Below are positions 35,467 to 46,644 of a stretch of 64,000 nt of DNA, in pieces. A program made the position numbers and the translations under genes. Positions within the stretch are counted from its first letter, which is position 1; each line of letters opens with the position of its first letter. The notes under the pieces are model-generated. The model saw only the letters and a list, made by a program, of their open reading frames with translations, was not told the DNA's origin and did no database searches. The stretch covers positions 4,875,663 through 4,939,662 of the forward strand of contig JAFMSR010000001.1 in the NCBI GenBank assembly GCA_022818135.1, read 5' to 3'. The DNA is from Saxidomus purpurata (lineage: Eukaryota > Mollusca > Bivalvia > Venerida > Veneridae).

Positions 35467-37454
35467 TAAGCAGGTTTTAAAAAAAAACCTACTTATTAGA
35501 ATGGCGATGTCGTATGTCGGGTGGGTGGATGGGCGGGCGTCAAACATTGGTTTCCGTTGGATAACTTTAGTTAGGAGTGACCAATTGCAATGAAACTTGG
35601 TGTGTAGGTAGCTTGCGTGGAGACGCCGCTTGGGATTGCATTTGGGGTCACTAGGGTCAAGGTCAAGGTCACTGTTACTAAAAATAGAAAAACGGTTTCC
35701 GCTCAATAACTCGAGCTAGGAGTGACCAATTACAATGAAACTTGGTCTGTAGGTAGCTTGCGTGGAGACGCCGCTTGGGATTGCATTTGGGGTCACTAGG
35801 GTCAAGGTCAAGGTCACAGCTACTAAAAATAGAAAAATGGTTTCCGCTCAATAAATCAAGTTAGGAGTGACCAATTACAATGAAACTTGGTCTGAAGGTA
35901 GCTTGCGTGGAGACGCCGCTTGGGATTGCATTTGGGGTCACTAGGGGCAAGGTCAAGGTCACTGTAACTAAAAATAGAAAAATAGTTTCCGCTCAATAAC
36001 TCAAGTTAGGAGTGACTAATTGCAATCAAACTCAGTGTGTAGGTAGCTTGTGTAGAGAGGAAGCTTAGGATTGCATTAGGGGTCACTTGGTTCAAGGTCA
36101 AGGGCACTGTTACTAAAAATAGAAAAATGGTTTCCACTCAATAACTTGAGTTAGGAGTGACCAATTGTAATGAAACTTGGTGTGTAGGTAGCTTGCGTGG
36201 AGAGGAAGCTTTGGTTCACTATGGTCAAGGTCACTATGGTCAAGGTCAAGGTCACTGTTACTAAAAATAGATTTTTATTTATTTTTAGTTTTTAGATTGT
36301 TTTAAGCAAAAAAAAATTTTTTTGGGTCAAGGTCACTTGACTCAAGGTCAAGGTCACTGTTACTAAATATAGATTTTATTTAATTTAAGTTTTTTGATTG
36401 TTATAAAAAACAAATTTTTTTTCGGGGTCAAGGTCACTAGGGTCACGGTCAAGGTCAGTGTAACTAAAAATAGATTTTTATTTATTTTTAGTTTTTAGAT
36501 TGTTTTAAGCCAAAAAATTTTTTTTTTGGGTCAAGGTCACTTGGCTCAAGGTTAAGGTCACTGTTACTAAAAATAGATTTTTATTTATTTTTAGTATTTT
36601 GATTGTTTTAAGCAAAAAAAATTTTTTTCGGGGTCAAGGTCACTAGGGTCAAGGTCAAGGTCAGTGTTACTAAAAATAGATTTTTATTTATTTTTAGTTT
36701 TTAAATTGTTTTAAGCAAAAAAATTTTTTTTTTTGGGTCAAGGTCACTTGGCTCAAGGTCAAGGTCACTGTTACTAAAATAGATTTTTATGTATTTTTAG
36801 TATTTTGATTGTTTTAAGCAAAAAAATTTTTTTTTCGGGGTCAAGGTCACTAGGGTCAAGGTCAAGGTCACTGTTACTAAAAATAGATTTTTATTTATTT
36901 TTAGTTTTTAGATTGTTTGAACCAAAAAAATTTTTTTTTTTCGGGTCAAGGTCACTAGGGTCAAGGTCAAGGTCACTGTTACTAAAAATAGATTTTTATT
37001 TATTTTTAGTTTTTAAATTGTTTTAAGCAAAAAAATTTTTTTTAGGGTCAAGGTCACTTGGCTCAAGGTCAAGGTCACTGTTACTAAAATAGATTTTTAT
37101 TTATTTTCAGTATTTTGATTGTTTTAAGCAAACAAATTTTTTTTCGGGGTCAAGGTCACTAGGGTCAAGGTGAAGGTCACTGTTACTAAAAATAGATTTT
37201 TATTTTTTAGTTTTTTGATTGTTTTAAGCAAAAAAAAAAATTGGGGGTCAAGGTCACTAGGGTCAAGGTCACTGTTTCTAAAAATGTAAAAAAAAATTTA
37301 GTTTTTAAATTGTAGCGAAAAAAAATTTGGGCCCAAGGTCAAGGGCTCTGTTACTAAGATAGGGAGGAGTCAAGATGACTGTTTTTTTTTAATTCTACAA
37401 TTTCTACAGGCGCTGTTTAAACCTGCTTTGGCGGCATTGCCGCGTCTTCTTGTT
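35467..37454 (+). repeat. Helentron-associated element with AGGTCA-rich tandem core
   Basis: 5' AAGCAGGTTT and 3' AAACCTGCTT (37419-37428) are subterminal inverses, followed by hairpin GCGGCATTGCCGC (37431-37443) and gtcttcttgtt. The core starts with ~125-bp units ('ggagtgaccaattgcaatg', 'gtggagacgccgcttggga') and passes into about ten ~110-bp units: caaggtcactgttactaaa, atagatttttatttatt, poly-A/T, then gggtcaaggtcac. Open frames inside are repeat artefacts. Confidence 0.8.
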
Positions 37455-39021
37455 AAATTTATTTTCTAAAATTGAACATCTACTTTCAAAATCATTCAAA
37501 ATAATAAATAAAAGTGAACATCTACTTTATAAATAATGCAAAGTAATTAAAAACCGATTCTTCTTTTATTAGGGGAGTCCCGAGTTAATGAAACATAAAC
37601 CTACAAAGCAATCATGGATCGGTCTTTTCCAAGTGGGTAAGCTAGCCGCAAGTATTGCCAGAGGCGTTTGGTTTTGTCCTCTGATTGCTAATTAGCGACC
37701 GATTAACGAAGTGACAGTCGGATTATCTGACACGTTTATTGCTCTTCATGGAGGCAAATAACAGACCTGTAGGTGTTGACAGGAGCCTGTGTATTGTGAT
37801 TTTCAACACATTAATGGACCGAAAATGTTAAAAAATGTCGGACCGATTTAGAATGACTTTTCAGACTTGTGAATCGTTTCTTGAAGTCAAAATTCGGCCC
37901 AGAACCGAAACACGCCATGACGCTGATCACTTTTTCGAAACAGGAAAGGATCATTTAATAACGTGGCTGTGGGGCACGTTTTGGGGAGGCTGCGTTTTTG
38001 GTACGTGGCATTCCCTGTTTGGTATTATTTTTGTTTTTACGCCCCTTTGCCTTTGTTTTATTTCACTGCCGAATGTGAATAAAAATACAACGGCTAATTT
38101 ACGAGATTAAAGTGGGTGTTTTTCAGTTTAATTGTATTAAATCAAACAATTCACTAAACGTGAATGCATTTATTAGCTGAAATAAATTATTATTATTTAG
38201 TTGCACAAACAACGGAAACTACGACTCCAAATTGTGAAGATGTTCCGCATCAAATAAGCAATCAAGCAATTAAAAATGTAATTGAAAAAAAGGTTCCAGT
38301 GTCAATTCCTGTGAAGTATATCTGTAAATTTGAGATTATACGCTACCAAATTATAAAGCGTTATAAACGCTTTTGAAATTTCAATATAAATATATAGTGT
38401 AGCAGTGCCATAAAACCAAGTTCACTTACATTTTTTGCAAATTTCTACCTAGAAATATATTTCATCCTAACACGTTAATTTAAACCAAAAAAAAAGGTCG
38501 ATGGGGTACTATTTGCTGCGCTTACATGAAGTCGCTGTCTAACAGTCTTGTAGTTTTCCGTGTATTCCTTGCATTTCATGAAATTTTGGCTGTTCTTTTT
38601 TACTCCTCAAATAAAACGCTTTTCGTCTTATTTTTGTAGTGTAGAAAATTTTACTATGATTTGTTTTAAATCATAACAATACCAGTGAATGTACACTCGT
38701 AGATGTTGTGTGAAAACTACGCGGGAGGGAATTTCAGCAGTCAAAAATAGTTCCGGACGTCTATAGTGATATACTTGATAGGTATATCACGCTCAAATCC
38801 TTCTTTGCTTATATGGGAGAATTTTCAGTAGTGTTAGAATGTTGATTCTAGCCATTAGTTTTACATTTTATGTATTAATATATCATTGTTGAAAATATTA
38901 TTTTTTTCAACGGCAACTATGAGAGAGCAGCTTAAAGCTGACCATGAATCAAAAAATGTTTGTAGTATATGAGAGCAGGTAACTTTCATCTAAATACATG
39001 TAAAAAACAAACATCCATTTT
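37455..39021. other. Intronic, no feature recognised
   Basis: Contains two + open frames (37835-38110 with a Trp/Phe-rich hydrophobic stretch, and 38164-38376) that I cannot assign. No convincing splice sites in the phase needed by the surrounding gene. Confidence 0.35.
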
Positions 39022-39420
39022 CAGCTTACCTGAGCACTAAGTGCTCAAGGGAGCTTTTTTATCACCCTGTGTCCATCATCGGGGTCTGCAACAATTTCTT
39101 CAACGTCTCCTCCTAAACCACTTGACAAAAGTTGATGAAACTTTGCAGGGATGTTCCTTGCATGAAACTCTGCCAATGTTGTTTAAAGACTTCCATTCTG
39201 TGCAGAACTCTGGTTGCTATGGCAACAAATAGGGAAAACTTTAAATATCCTCTGCCTTAAAGTTCAAGGCCCAGAGCTTAGATGTTTTGCATGTAGCATT
39301 GTCTAGTGGGCCTCTACCAAGTAGCATTGTCTTGTGAACTTCTACTAAGATTGTTCAAATCATGACCCCTGGGTCAAAATTGACCCCACCCAAGGAGGGG
39401 GGTTGCTGGATTTTATATAC
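39022..39420 (+). repeat. AGCTCACCT-family element, 5' part
   Basis: Starts agcttacctgagcactaagtgctcaaggg (stem-loop), then the subfamily unit with ggttgctatggcaac and atgacccctgggtcaaaattgacccc. The 3' end is missing. Confidence 0.6.
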
Positions 39421-39716
39421 ATAGGCTTATAGAGTTTATTTGCTATTCACCGAGAGTTCAACTATGACTTGAGTAGCTGCCTCGCACCCTGATATTTTTA
39501 AAAACTAGAAATTAATGTAAATTTGGCTAATTTTGCAAAGACTACGCACGTCGTTGTATGAAGGTTCACAAAATGAAATCAAATGATGGAAAATAGTCAT
39601 GACAGTTGCGGATGGAACAATAACTTTTCCCTATCATTCTGTTTGAAGATTCAAGCGCGTATTGATATTATATGGAAATGATGCCGCGACAACAAGGTTA
39701 AGGGAAACAATTATAA

Positions 39717-40133
39717 ATGATAATGGAAATTACTATGAGACGGCAACAAATATTTGGGACTTTTCTAGTTGCTATTTGTTCGGTGTATAATATAATTTTA
39801 ACAGACGAATCAAATTTCAACGATATATGTAGATTTGAAGGGATATGCTTAAACTGTAGCGAAGGAGGGTGTGACGACATGTGTCATTTTTATGAGAATT
39901 TTTGTTGTGATGATTCCTCGGCAACAAACATTGTGCTGGAAAAATGGCAGTACACCTGTGTTCGAAAGTTCCCCGATATGTATGATCTTCATTTAGATTG
40001 CCGCGGCTCTTTTGATGGCGTCTACGGCGTTTACATGGTGACCAAATGTTCCGATCTCTGGATTGATGATTTAATAAAGGCTAAATGTGAACAGAGGTCT
40101 GAGACACTGTGTCCAGCGTGTTCTATGGCATGA
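39717..40133 (+). pseudogene. Secreted somatomedin-B-like exon, probably broken
   Basis: From an ATG at 39717 (or MRRQQ at 39738) the frame shows a signal-peptide-like segment (IFGTFLVAICSVYNIIL). A Cys-dense module follows: CRFEGICLNCSEGGC-DD-MCHFYENFCC. Then comes WQYTCVRKF and VYMVTKCSDLWIDDLIKAKC. Spacing resembles the somatomedin-B-like N-terminal region of expanded molluscan receptor families, in which YMV..C......D..C is typical. The frame stops at 40133; an adjacent frame continues for about 40 codons, so a frameshift near 40100 or an exon boundary at cagag|gtctgag (about 40095) is likely. No downstream exons were found. It lies inside a putative intron of the cpRAS-VWA gene, on the same strand. 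Confidence 0.4.
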
Positions 40134-40539
40134 CCAGCACTGGACAATCCGTTTCCAACCGTACTTCCAACGTCCGTTATTCCGCCTATCACAGTACCGC
40201 CAACGGTTATTTATCACTGGACAATCCATGCGTATCGATACGCTTCGCCGTATAATCACGGTCGATTTTTGTTTTCGTCTTTGTCTTTAAGCTCGATATC
40301 ATACAATGTCTTAGTACATATAGTTGTAACAAAATAATTCATTTGGTAACAAAACCGATGCTGTGGTTTTGAAAATTTACCTAAAATTCAGTAATGTTTT
40401 ACCTAAAATTCAGTAATGTTTTCAACTCTAGCTTTACACCTGACACATGGCAAAAGCGTTAGGGAAGTCTAAACTAAAAATAGAGTATTTAGATAGTTGA
40501 GATATAGCCTAGTCTGTCAGACCTCTCCGAAGACTATAC

Positions 40540-40656
40540 AGATCATGCCCCCATGGTGAAAAAACCTGGGGCAGGGCTCACTTTGTTAAAATTGATCTGT
40601 AATAGCAATGTTTCTCTGGTTAGCGATATAGGGCAAACATGGCCCTCTTGTTTGTT
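40540..40656 (+). repeat. AGCTCACCT-family element, 3' end fragment
   Basis: Ends gcgatatagggcaaacatggccctcttgttt, the 3' hairpin and terminus of the family seen complete at 41744-42717. Upstream sequence is degenerate. Confidence 0.5.
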
Positions 40657-40830
40657 ATTTGATAATCATTTGTGACCACACCCTTGGTTAATAGGTAAGA
40701 ACTCTGTTGAAATGGATGGTAAACCTCGAGAAAAGCAGATGTTCAAGGTAAGATTAGAATACTGGCTACAGCACTAGTATATCTATTGCATGGCTGGTTA
40801 TACCCCAAGGCATACTATTGCATGGCTGGT

Positions 40831-41411
40831 TATCCCCCCGCCTTGGCGGAGCGGATATAGTAACGGATTCCGTCTGTCCGTCATACTTACTACTGAAGGG
40901 AATTACTTGAAACTTTACACATAGAGGACATTAAGAGGTAGTGCATTGTCCAAGAACCATTACTCTACCTTGCCTATTTTTTTAATTATCCTCCTTTATT
41001 ACATTTTCTTTTCTTGAGCATAACTTGATAAGTACTGAAGGAAATTCCTTCAAATTACAAATAATGAGAGAGGACACACAGGGGAAGTGCAGTGCCCAAG
41101 GACAATAACTCTTGTGTGTTGTTTTTTAATTGTCTCCCTTCGTTGATTAATCTTGGACAGAGCATAATCTTCTCCGTAGCATAACTTCAAAAGTACTGAA
41201 GAGAAGTACTTGAAACATCATACAGTGATAGAGCACAATGATATGAAGTACATGCCCAAGAACCATACCTTTGCCTTGCCTAATTATACCCAACCAAATA
41301 CATATATTTCATTAAATTAGAAACTATACCATATACAAAATTTCTTGGTCATGGAAAAAGCATTTTGGGGGGGGGAGAGAGAGATGGCCATATCTTACAT
41401 GGCTCTTGTTA
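40831..41411 (+). repeat. pearl-type element with CCGCC start
   Basis: Starts tatccccccgccttggcgg (stem-loop), then ccgtctgtccgtc, units with 'acttgaaac', 'aagaaccat' and 'agagcataact', and a 3' hairpin GCCATATCTTACATGGC (41387-41403) followed by tcttgtt. Related start at 45727. Confidence 0.65.
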
Positions 41412-41512
41412 TACAGGTTTTGCACAGATTGTACTCTTCAATAACAGTGCCAGATTTACATTAGTATTTTATCAAATTGCGTGGTTTTGAGTATCTGTAT
41501 TGTTTCTTGCAG

Positions 41513-41719
41513 ACAATTGGAAAGAATGAAGATTGAGCACCCAAACAAACAGGTGGCACTTGTCACTTTTGGTTCCACTGTGTACCTTTGGGGAGATTGT
41601 CATACTAATGCAGTTAAATCTTTTGATGGATCCATTCTGGAAGACTACGATGGATTGATCGCAGCTGGAAGGGCATATGCTACAACCATGGAACTTGGAG
41701 GACTTGAAAATAGTCATGC
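41513..41719 (+). CDS. cpRAS-VWA exon: VWA beta-2/beta-3
   Basis: Acceptor tgtttcttgcag. It opens with one base completing a codon, then QLERMKIEHPNKQ, VALVTFGSTVYLWGD, FDGSILEDYDGLIAAG and MELGGLENSHA. VALVTFGS is the classic VWA beta-strand. The donor is uncertain: gc|gtacga at 41720 gives the two-base overhang that both following alternative exons need. The same frame runs to a stop 12 bases on if unspliced. VWA domains bind ligands through a metal site; the ligand here is unknown. Confidence 0.78.
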
Positions 41720-41743
41720 GTACGACATTTTCTAGTGATTTTT

Positions 41744-42717
41744 AGCTCACCTGGCTACGCCGATCGATGATTGTCCGTCGTACGTCGTCCGTCGTACGTC
41801 AACATTTTGATTCAAATGACATCTCCTCTGAAACCTCTAGGCCAATGTTGATAAAACTATGCAGGAATGTTCCTTGCATGAAGCTCTACCAAAATTGTTC
41901 AAATAATTCCATTCCATGCAGAACTCTGGTTGCTATGGCAACAAATAGGAAAAACTTTAAAAAACTTCTTCTCTGAAACCACAAGGCCTAGAGCTAAGAT
42001 ATTTGGCATGTAGCATTGTCTAATGGACCTCTACCAAGATTGTTCAAATTATGACCCCGGGGTCAAAATTAACCCCGCGCGGGTGGTCACTTAGTTTTTT
42101 CATAGGCATATATAGGAAAAACTTTAAAAATCTTCTTCTCTGAAACCACAAGGCCTAGAGCTAAGATATTTGGCATGTAGCATTGTCTAGTGGACCTCTA
42201 CCAAGATTGTTCAAATTATGACCCCCGGGTCAAAATTGACCCCGCGGGGTGGTCACTTAGTTTTGCATAGGCATATATAGGAAAAACTTTAAAAATCTTC
42301 TTCTCTGAAACCACAAGGTCTAGAGCTTAGATATTTGGCATGTAGCATTGTCTAGTGGACCTCTACCAAGATTGATCAAATTATGACCCCCGGATCAAAA
42401 TTGACCCCACACCGGGGGTCACTTAGTTTTACATAGGCTTACATGTATATAGGGAAAACTTTAAAAATCTTTTTCTCTAAAATCACAAGGCCTAGAGCTT
42501 AGATATTTGGCATGTAGCATTGCCTAGTAGACCTCTTCAAAGTTTGTTCAAATTATGCCCTTTGGTCAAAATTGACCTTGCCCGGGGGGGATCATTTGTT
42601 TTACAAAGGCGTATATAGGAAAACTTATTTGGTATATAACATTATCTAGTGATCTTCCACCAGGCAAGTGGACTTGTACCAAGGTGAGCGATATAGGGCC
42701 ATCTTGGCCCTCTTGTA
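41744..42717 (+). repeat. AGCTCACCT-family Helentron-like element, complete
   Basis: Start agctcacctggctacgccg, then cgtcgtccgtcgtacgtc microsatellite-like sequence. Core units of ~190 bp: 'ctgaaaccacaaggcctaga', 'tggcatgtagcattgtctag', 'atgacccccgggtcaaaatt'. 3' subterminal inverse AGGTGAGC (42682-42689), hairpin GGGCCATCTTGGCCC (42696-42710) and tcttgt. Begins about 24 nt after the preceding exon's proposed donor. Confidence 0.8.
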
Positions 42718-43279
42718 TAGTTAGCACTTGTGCTAAAAGTCTTGTTAAGATATCACCAACCAGAGGTTTTGAATTCAAATTCTGAGTTGTTACAACCTAA
42801 ATCCTCCACATGAGAAAGTACTAGTATCACTGTCCTTTTTGTAGGAAATAAGTCCAAAGTGGTCCAGTAGACCTAAAGATTTCTCCAGGGTCAACTAACA
42901 TTATTGTTAACTCCAGGTGTAAAAATTTATGTGGCACATGGTACTATGGACTCTTTGAGTACTTGAGTGCTGTTACCAATGCCACGCCTGTTTCTTCTTG
43001 TACCACTTTACAAAGAAAATTTGCAGACTACTGTTTATGTCTGTCAAACAATTGGAAGTTGTCAAATGCCTAACAACATAGACTTTTTGAGATCATCAGT
43101 ATCTTGCTTAAAATAAAACAAATTAAATAAAGGACATGACTCATAATATTTCAGGTGACTCTGACGACTCTGAAAGAAGTTAACCCCCAAAAATATTTTC
43201 CATTGTGCTTAGATTTTCTTGTTTCTTATGAAATTTATGGTTGAAAAATGAAAGTTGTCATTCCCACTCTTTTCTATAG
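42718..43279 (+). other. cpRAS-VWA intron, 3' part
   Basis: Sequence between the mobile element and the first of the two duplicated VWA exons; a short run ccagaggttttgaattcaaa has weak B-box resemblance. Nothing else recognised. Confidence 0.4.
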
Positions 43280-43469
43280 AAATTTGGATGCAAAAATTGA
43301 AAACTTGAGAACTGAAGGTTGCACTGCTCTTGGACCAGCTTTAGCAATTAGTGCAGGAATAATTTCTGGTACCCCTCTATCTGAGGTTGTACTTTGCACA
43401 GATGGGGAACCGAACACTGGCGTTGGCAACCTAGATACAGGAACGGTTGGAGAGCTCTTCTACAAGAAG
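43280..43469 (+). CDS. cpRAS-VWA alternative exon a (VWA MIDAS segment)
   Basis: 190 nt, acceptor tttctatag, donor aag|gtaaaa. It starts with one base completing a codon and ends in phase 0. It encodes LDAKIENLRTEGCTALGPAL, which carries the MIDAS Thr, then AISAGIISGTPLSEVVL and CTDGEPNTGVGNLDTG with the MIDAS Asp of the TDG turn, ending ELFYKK. It is a close paralogue of the next exon (43525-43717): 38 of the first 49 residues are identical. The two exons have identical phases, so only one can be used per transcript. Confidence 0.85.
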
Positions 43470-43524
43470 GTAAAATTGTCTTTACATGAGAGTTTGATTT
43501 GTTTTTGTTTTTTGCAAATTTTAG

Positions 43525-43717
43525 AGGTTTGGATCAGAAGATAAATGACTTATCCACACAAGGGTCTACAGCTCTTGGTCCAGCTTTGGCAATAAGTGCC
43601 GGAATCATTTCGGGTATCCCACAATCTGAAGTTGTCCTATGCACTGATGGGGAGCCAAATGTTGGCATCGGAAAGATAAATAGGCATGAAAATGCAGAGC
43701 AGTCATTTTATAACAGG
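43525..43717 (+). CDS. cpRAS-VWA alternative exon b (VWA MIDAS segment)
   Basis: 193 nt, acceptor gcaaattttag, donor agg|gtaatt, with the same phases as exon a. It encodes LDQKINDLSTQGSTALGPAL, then AISAGIISGIPQSEVVL and CTDGEPNVGIGKINRHENAE. The MIDAS Thr and Asp are kept. The loop after TDGEPN, which rims the metal site in VWA folds, is different and one residue longer than in exon a. The 55-nt gap to exon a (43470-43524) is very short for an intron. Confidence 0.85.
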
Positions 43718-44277
43718 GTAATTTCATGTTAATACTAAATTATAATTCATACTACATAATGGATCTATATCCACTTACGTCTATACAAATACTGCTGTGG
43801 TAAAACCTATTTTCAGTTGCCTGGAAAATGGGTACACTATTTCACCACGGACCTTGATTTAAACAAGTTACAAATATACTAACACTGTACATTCAAAATT
43901 GGATAAGGGGTCATGAGGATTGGTTATATAATAAATAAATGCATAAATGTACATAACTTAGTAAGTACAACATAATTATAGTTTGATTTTCACTGATGGT
44001 TTACGTAAGTTTTGAAAATACTAGAATAATTGTTTCCAGTGAGGGTTTTAAGAAGAAATGTAGAATTACAGTATAGTAGCAATTCGTCGCAAGGTTTATA
44101 CTTTATAGTAACACTAGTATCATGTAAAATTATGGTCCATAGAAATTGATAATTTGTATTTATTTATTTCTTCGATTTGAAATTAAGATAATTTTTACCT
44201 TGTTCATGTGTGAAGGCAGTATTGCTGGCATATTTTTCACCATTATTGATGGCACATATTACTAAATGCATCTTCAG
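43718..44277 (+). other. cpRAS-VWA intron
   Basis: AT-rich intron; no repeats of the families above and no exon recognised. Confidence 0.5.
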
Positions 44278-44523
44278 ATTGGAGAGTTTGCTAAGGGGAA
44301 TAACACCAGGTTGTCTATCCTGGCTGTGGAAGGGCAGGAAACTGGTCTACAACATGTTCAACAGTGTGCCGTTGTATCAGGGGGGACAATCAATGTCCTG
44401 AACCCACTAGAAATGATGAGACAACTCCGTCTGATTGCTCAAAACTACACCATAGCTACAGCTGTAGATGTAACAGTCATCCTGCATCCAAATCTTGTGT
44501 TTGATGAACCAGGATATCAGGAG
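44278..44523 (+). CDS. cpRAS-VWA exon: end of VWA domain
   Basis: 82 codons, acceptor atcttcag, donor gag|gtacaa, phase 0 both sides. IGEFAKGNNTRLSILAVEGQE is the VWA beta-5 region and CAVVSGGTINVLNPLEM the last helix/strand. QNYTIATAVDVTVILHPNL begins a beta-rich stretch beyond the VWA fold, reminiscent of the beta-sandwich following VWA domains in other proteins. Confidence 0.83.
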
Positions 44524-44673
44524 GTACAAGATATATAATGATGTTATTGATTATTGTAGAATATTTTCTATGCTATAAACGTTTGTCAGAAGTCATTGGA
44601 AAGATTAGAAATGCATTCACTACACACTGATACTGACGTTAAAGTTATTCACTTGCTTTCTTGAAAGTGCAAG

Positions 44674-44760
44674 AGTGTCAACAAAGTTACTACCCTTTGT
44701 GGGTATCAACATTGTTACTGCCCTTTGTATCAACAGAGTTACTGCCCTTTGTGATGTGAT
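44674..44760 (+). repeat. Fragment of pearl-type core unit
   Basis: Three short repeats of caacAgagttactgccctttgt-like sequence, matching the 'agagttattgccctttgtt' end of the pearl unit at 14461-15831. A solo remnant in an intron. Confidence 0.45.
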
Positions 44761-44980
44761 CACCTTGGCAACAGACAACATGTATTAAGTTTTAGTCATG
44801 CTTCAGTAAAATTCATACTAGTACTTGATAAACAAATTCTATATTATTGTTTTAGTTTGTTCAAGTAGTTAGATGTAAATTGATCAATGTATACCTTTGG
44901 CTTTCTCTCATGTATCTATTGTAGCCGTAACATAGTCGGGTTATGCCATCTAAAACTAAATTTAATTTTGGTATTTTTAG

Positions 44981-45097
44981 GCATCCAATAGACTTGTGAA
45001 GGAAGTAGGTAATGCAGCGAAAGAGACTGACCTGACCTTCAGGTATAAGGCGAAAGATCCAAAGAAGAAAATAACACAGAAATCCATTCCATTCCAG
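44981..45097 (+). CDS. cpRAS-VWA exon: linker region
   Basis: 39 codons, acceptor gtatttttag, donor cag|gtacta, phase 0. ASNRLVKEVGNAAKETDLTF then RYKAKDPKKKITQKSIPFQ. Continues the region after the VWA domain; no separate domain recognised. Phase and strand fit both neighbours. Confidence 0.78.
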
Positions 45098-45586
45098 GTA
45101 CTATATTATCATTATAGTCAAGATTATGTTTACAAAGTAGTTCTAGTTCACTATGATACTGGCAAGCAAGGAAAGGCCGGTGGCAAGGAATTGTCGGCGG
45201 CTTTTAATGTTCCTTCTTGCAGGCTTCTAATCCACTGGTTTTTCATTGCTAGCCAGTATATGTTTAAGTAACAAATTTGAAATAACTTGAAGATATCATT
45301 GGCTTTAGATGATTTAAAGCTGACTTCAATTGGCTAGTTGGCTTACATCAGGATATTTAAAATGAAGCAACAGCAGCTGTATTGAGCTGATAACGAGGGA
45401 AACAGTCATTGAAACGGCTTGTGGGCAAAAGACCTTGGTTATTTTGAAAATAGATTGAAAGTCATGCAGTATGTGTGTGAGAGTTTGTTGAAAGGGAAGA
45501 GTGGAGGGGGTTAAGGTCATCTCTGATAAGATTTCAGTTGATAATAGACTATATTGTAAAGAGATATTGAATTTTGTACATTTCAG

Positions 45587-45682
45587 GTACAGATATCGTA
45601 CACGCTTAAGAACGGCATGCGATGTTTGAGGGTTCTGAGCAAGTCACATGAAGTTACACAGGACAGGAAACAGATGGAAGAG
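45587..45682 (+). CDS. cpRAS-VWA exon: beta-strand region
   Basis: 32 codons, acceptor acatttcag, donor gag|gttaga, phase 0. VQISYTLKNGMRCLRVLSKS resembles the strand following VWA/Sec23-like modules (IxYTxxxGxRxLRVxT), then HEVTQDRKQMEE. Confidence 0.8.
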
Positions 45683-45726
45683 GTTAGAAACTCACATTCC
45701 TTAACATCTTCAGAAATAATGCTTGT

Positions 45727-46640
45727 TATTCCCCGCCAAAGGCGGAGGGATATTGTTTTTTCGTTGTCCGTCCGTCTGTAGTCATAACTCAAGAACCAAT
45801 GGATAAAACTTCATGAAACTTAATATTAGTGTACAATAGCATTATGCCGCGACTCACGCATATCTTTCGTCAAGATCGGATTAGTATCTCTAGAGTTATG
45901 TTATTGCCCTTTAATTGTTATTTTCTTCTATATTCAATATAAAAACATTAAAATTATATTTCATAACCGGTTATCAAAATTAAATTGTAATTGGCTGTAA
46001 TAATTGAATGAGCACTCTTTCTAATATCCACATCTGATATTTTTTAGAAATGAGGCCCCTAAAAGGGTTGTAGTGCTTTTCCTAAATACTCTATTTAGAA
46101 ATTTGAATTTTTTTGTTTTCTGAAACTAATAGTACTGATTTAATTAAACTGATAAGAATAGAGGTCTGTATCACTGTGAGGTGCTGAAAAAAGAAATGCA
46201 CCGATGGGGTGGTGAAATTTTAAAAATGCTTCTTTTTTTCTGAAAAAGCTTGTCAGAATATTATTTTGTTTAGCACAAATCATAAACTTTGTATTTTCTA
46301 ACAATAGAAAATGTAGAAACTGGATTTTACAGAAACGAGTCCCTTAAGGGGATATAGTGCTTTCTTATATAATTATTCTATATAGAAACTTAAGATTTTT
46401 TTGCCTGAAAGTAGTAGTACTGATTCAATTTAACTATAACAATTAAGTTCTTTATGACTGTTATTTGAAGAAATAAAATCACCTTGGATATGAGGTCAAA
46501 GTGGGGTGGTGAAATTTAAAAATAATTTTTTTCTGAAACAAACAGACCAATACACTTTCCAGTTGTTCTTTTTCAGCTATTTGCTTATTTTGGCAGGGGA
46601 TATAAATTCATTGAATTTGCAAATAGGTATTAAGCCTTAA
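45727..46640 (+). repeat. Degenerate pearl-type element (CCGCC start)
   Basis: Starts attccccgccaaaggcggag and ttgtccgtccgtctg, like 40831-41411. The core is strongly degenerate ('acttcatgaaact', 'agagttatgttattgcccttt') and the 3' hairpin is not recognised, so the right end is a guess. Confidence 0.45.
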
Positions 46641-46644
46641 GAAA

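Noticed and set aside
36805..37026. Open frame with internal repeats
   Set aside because: It is the tandem core of the 35.5-37.4-kb element; repeat periodicity keeps the frame open.
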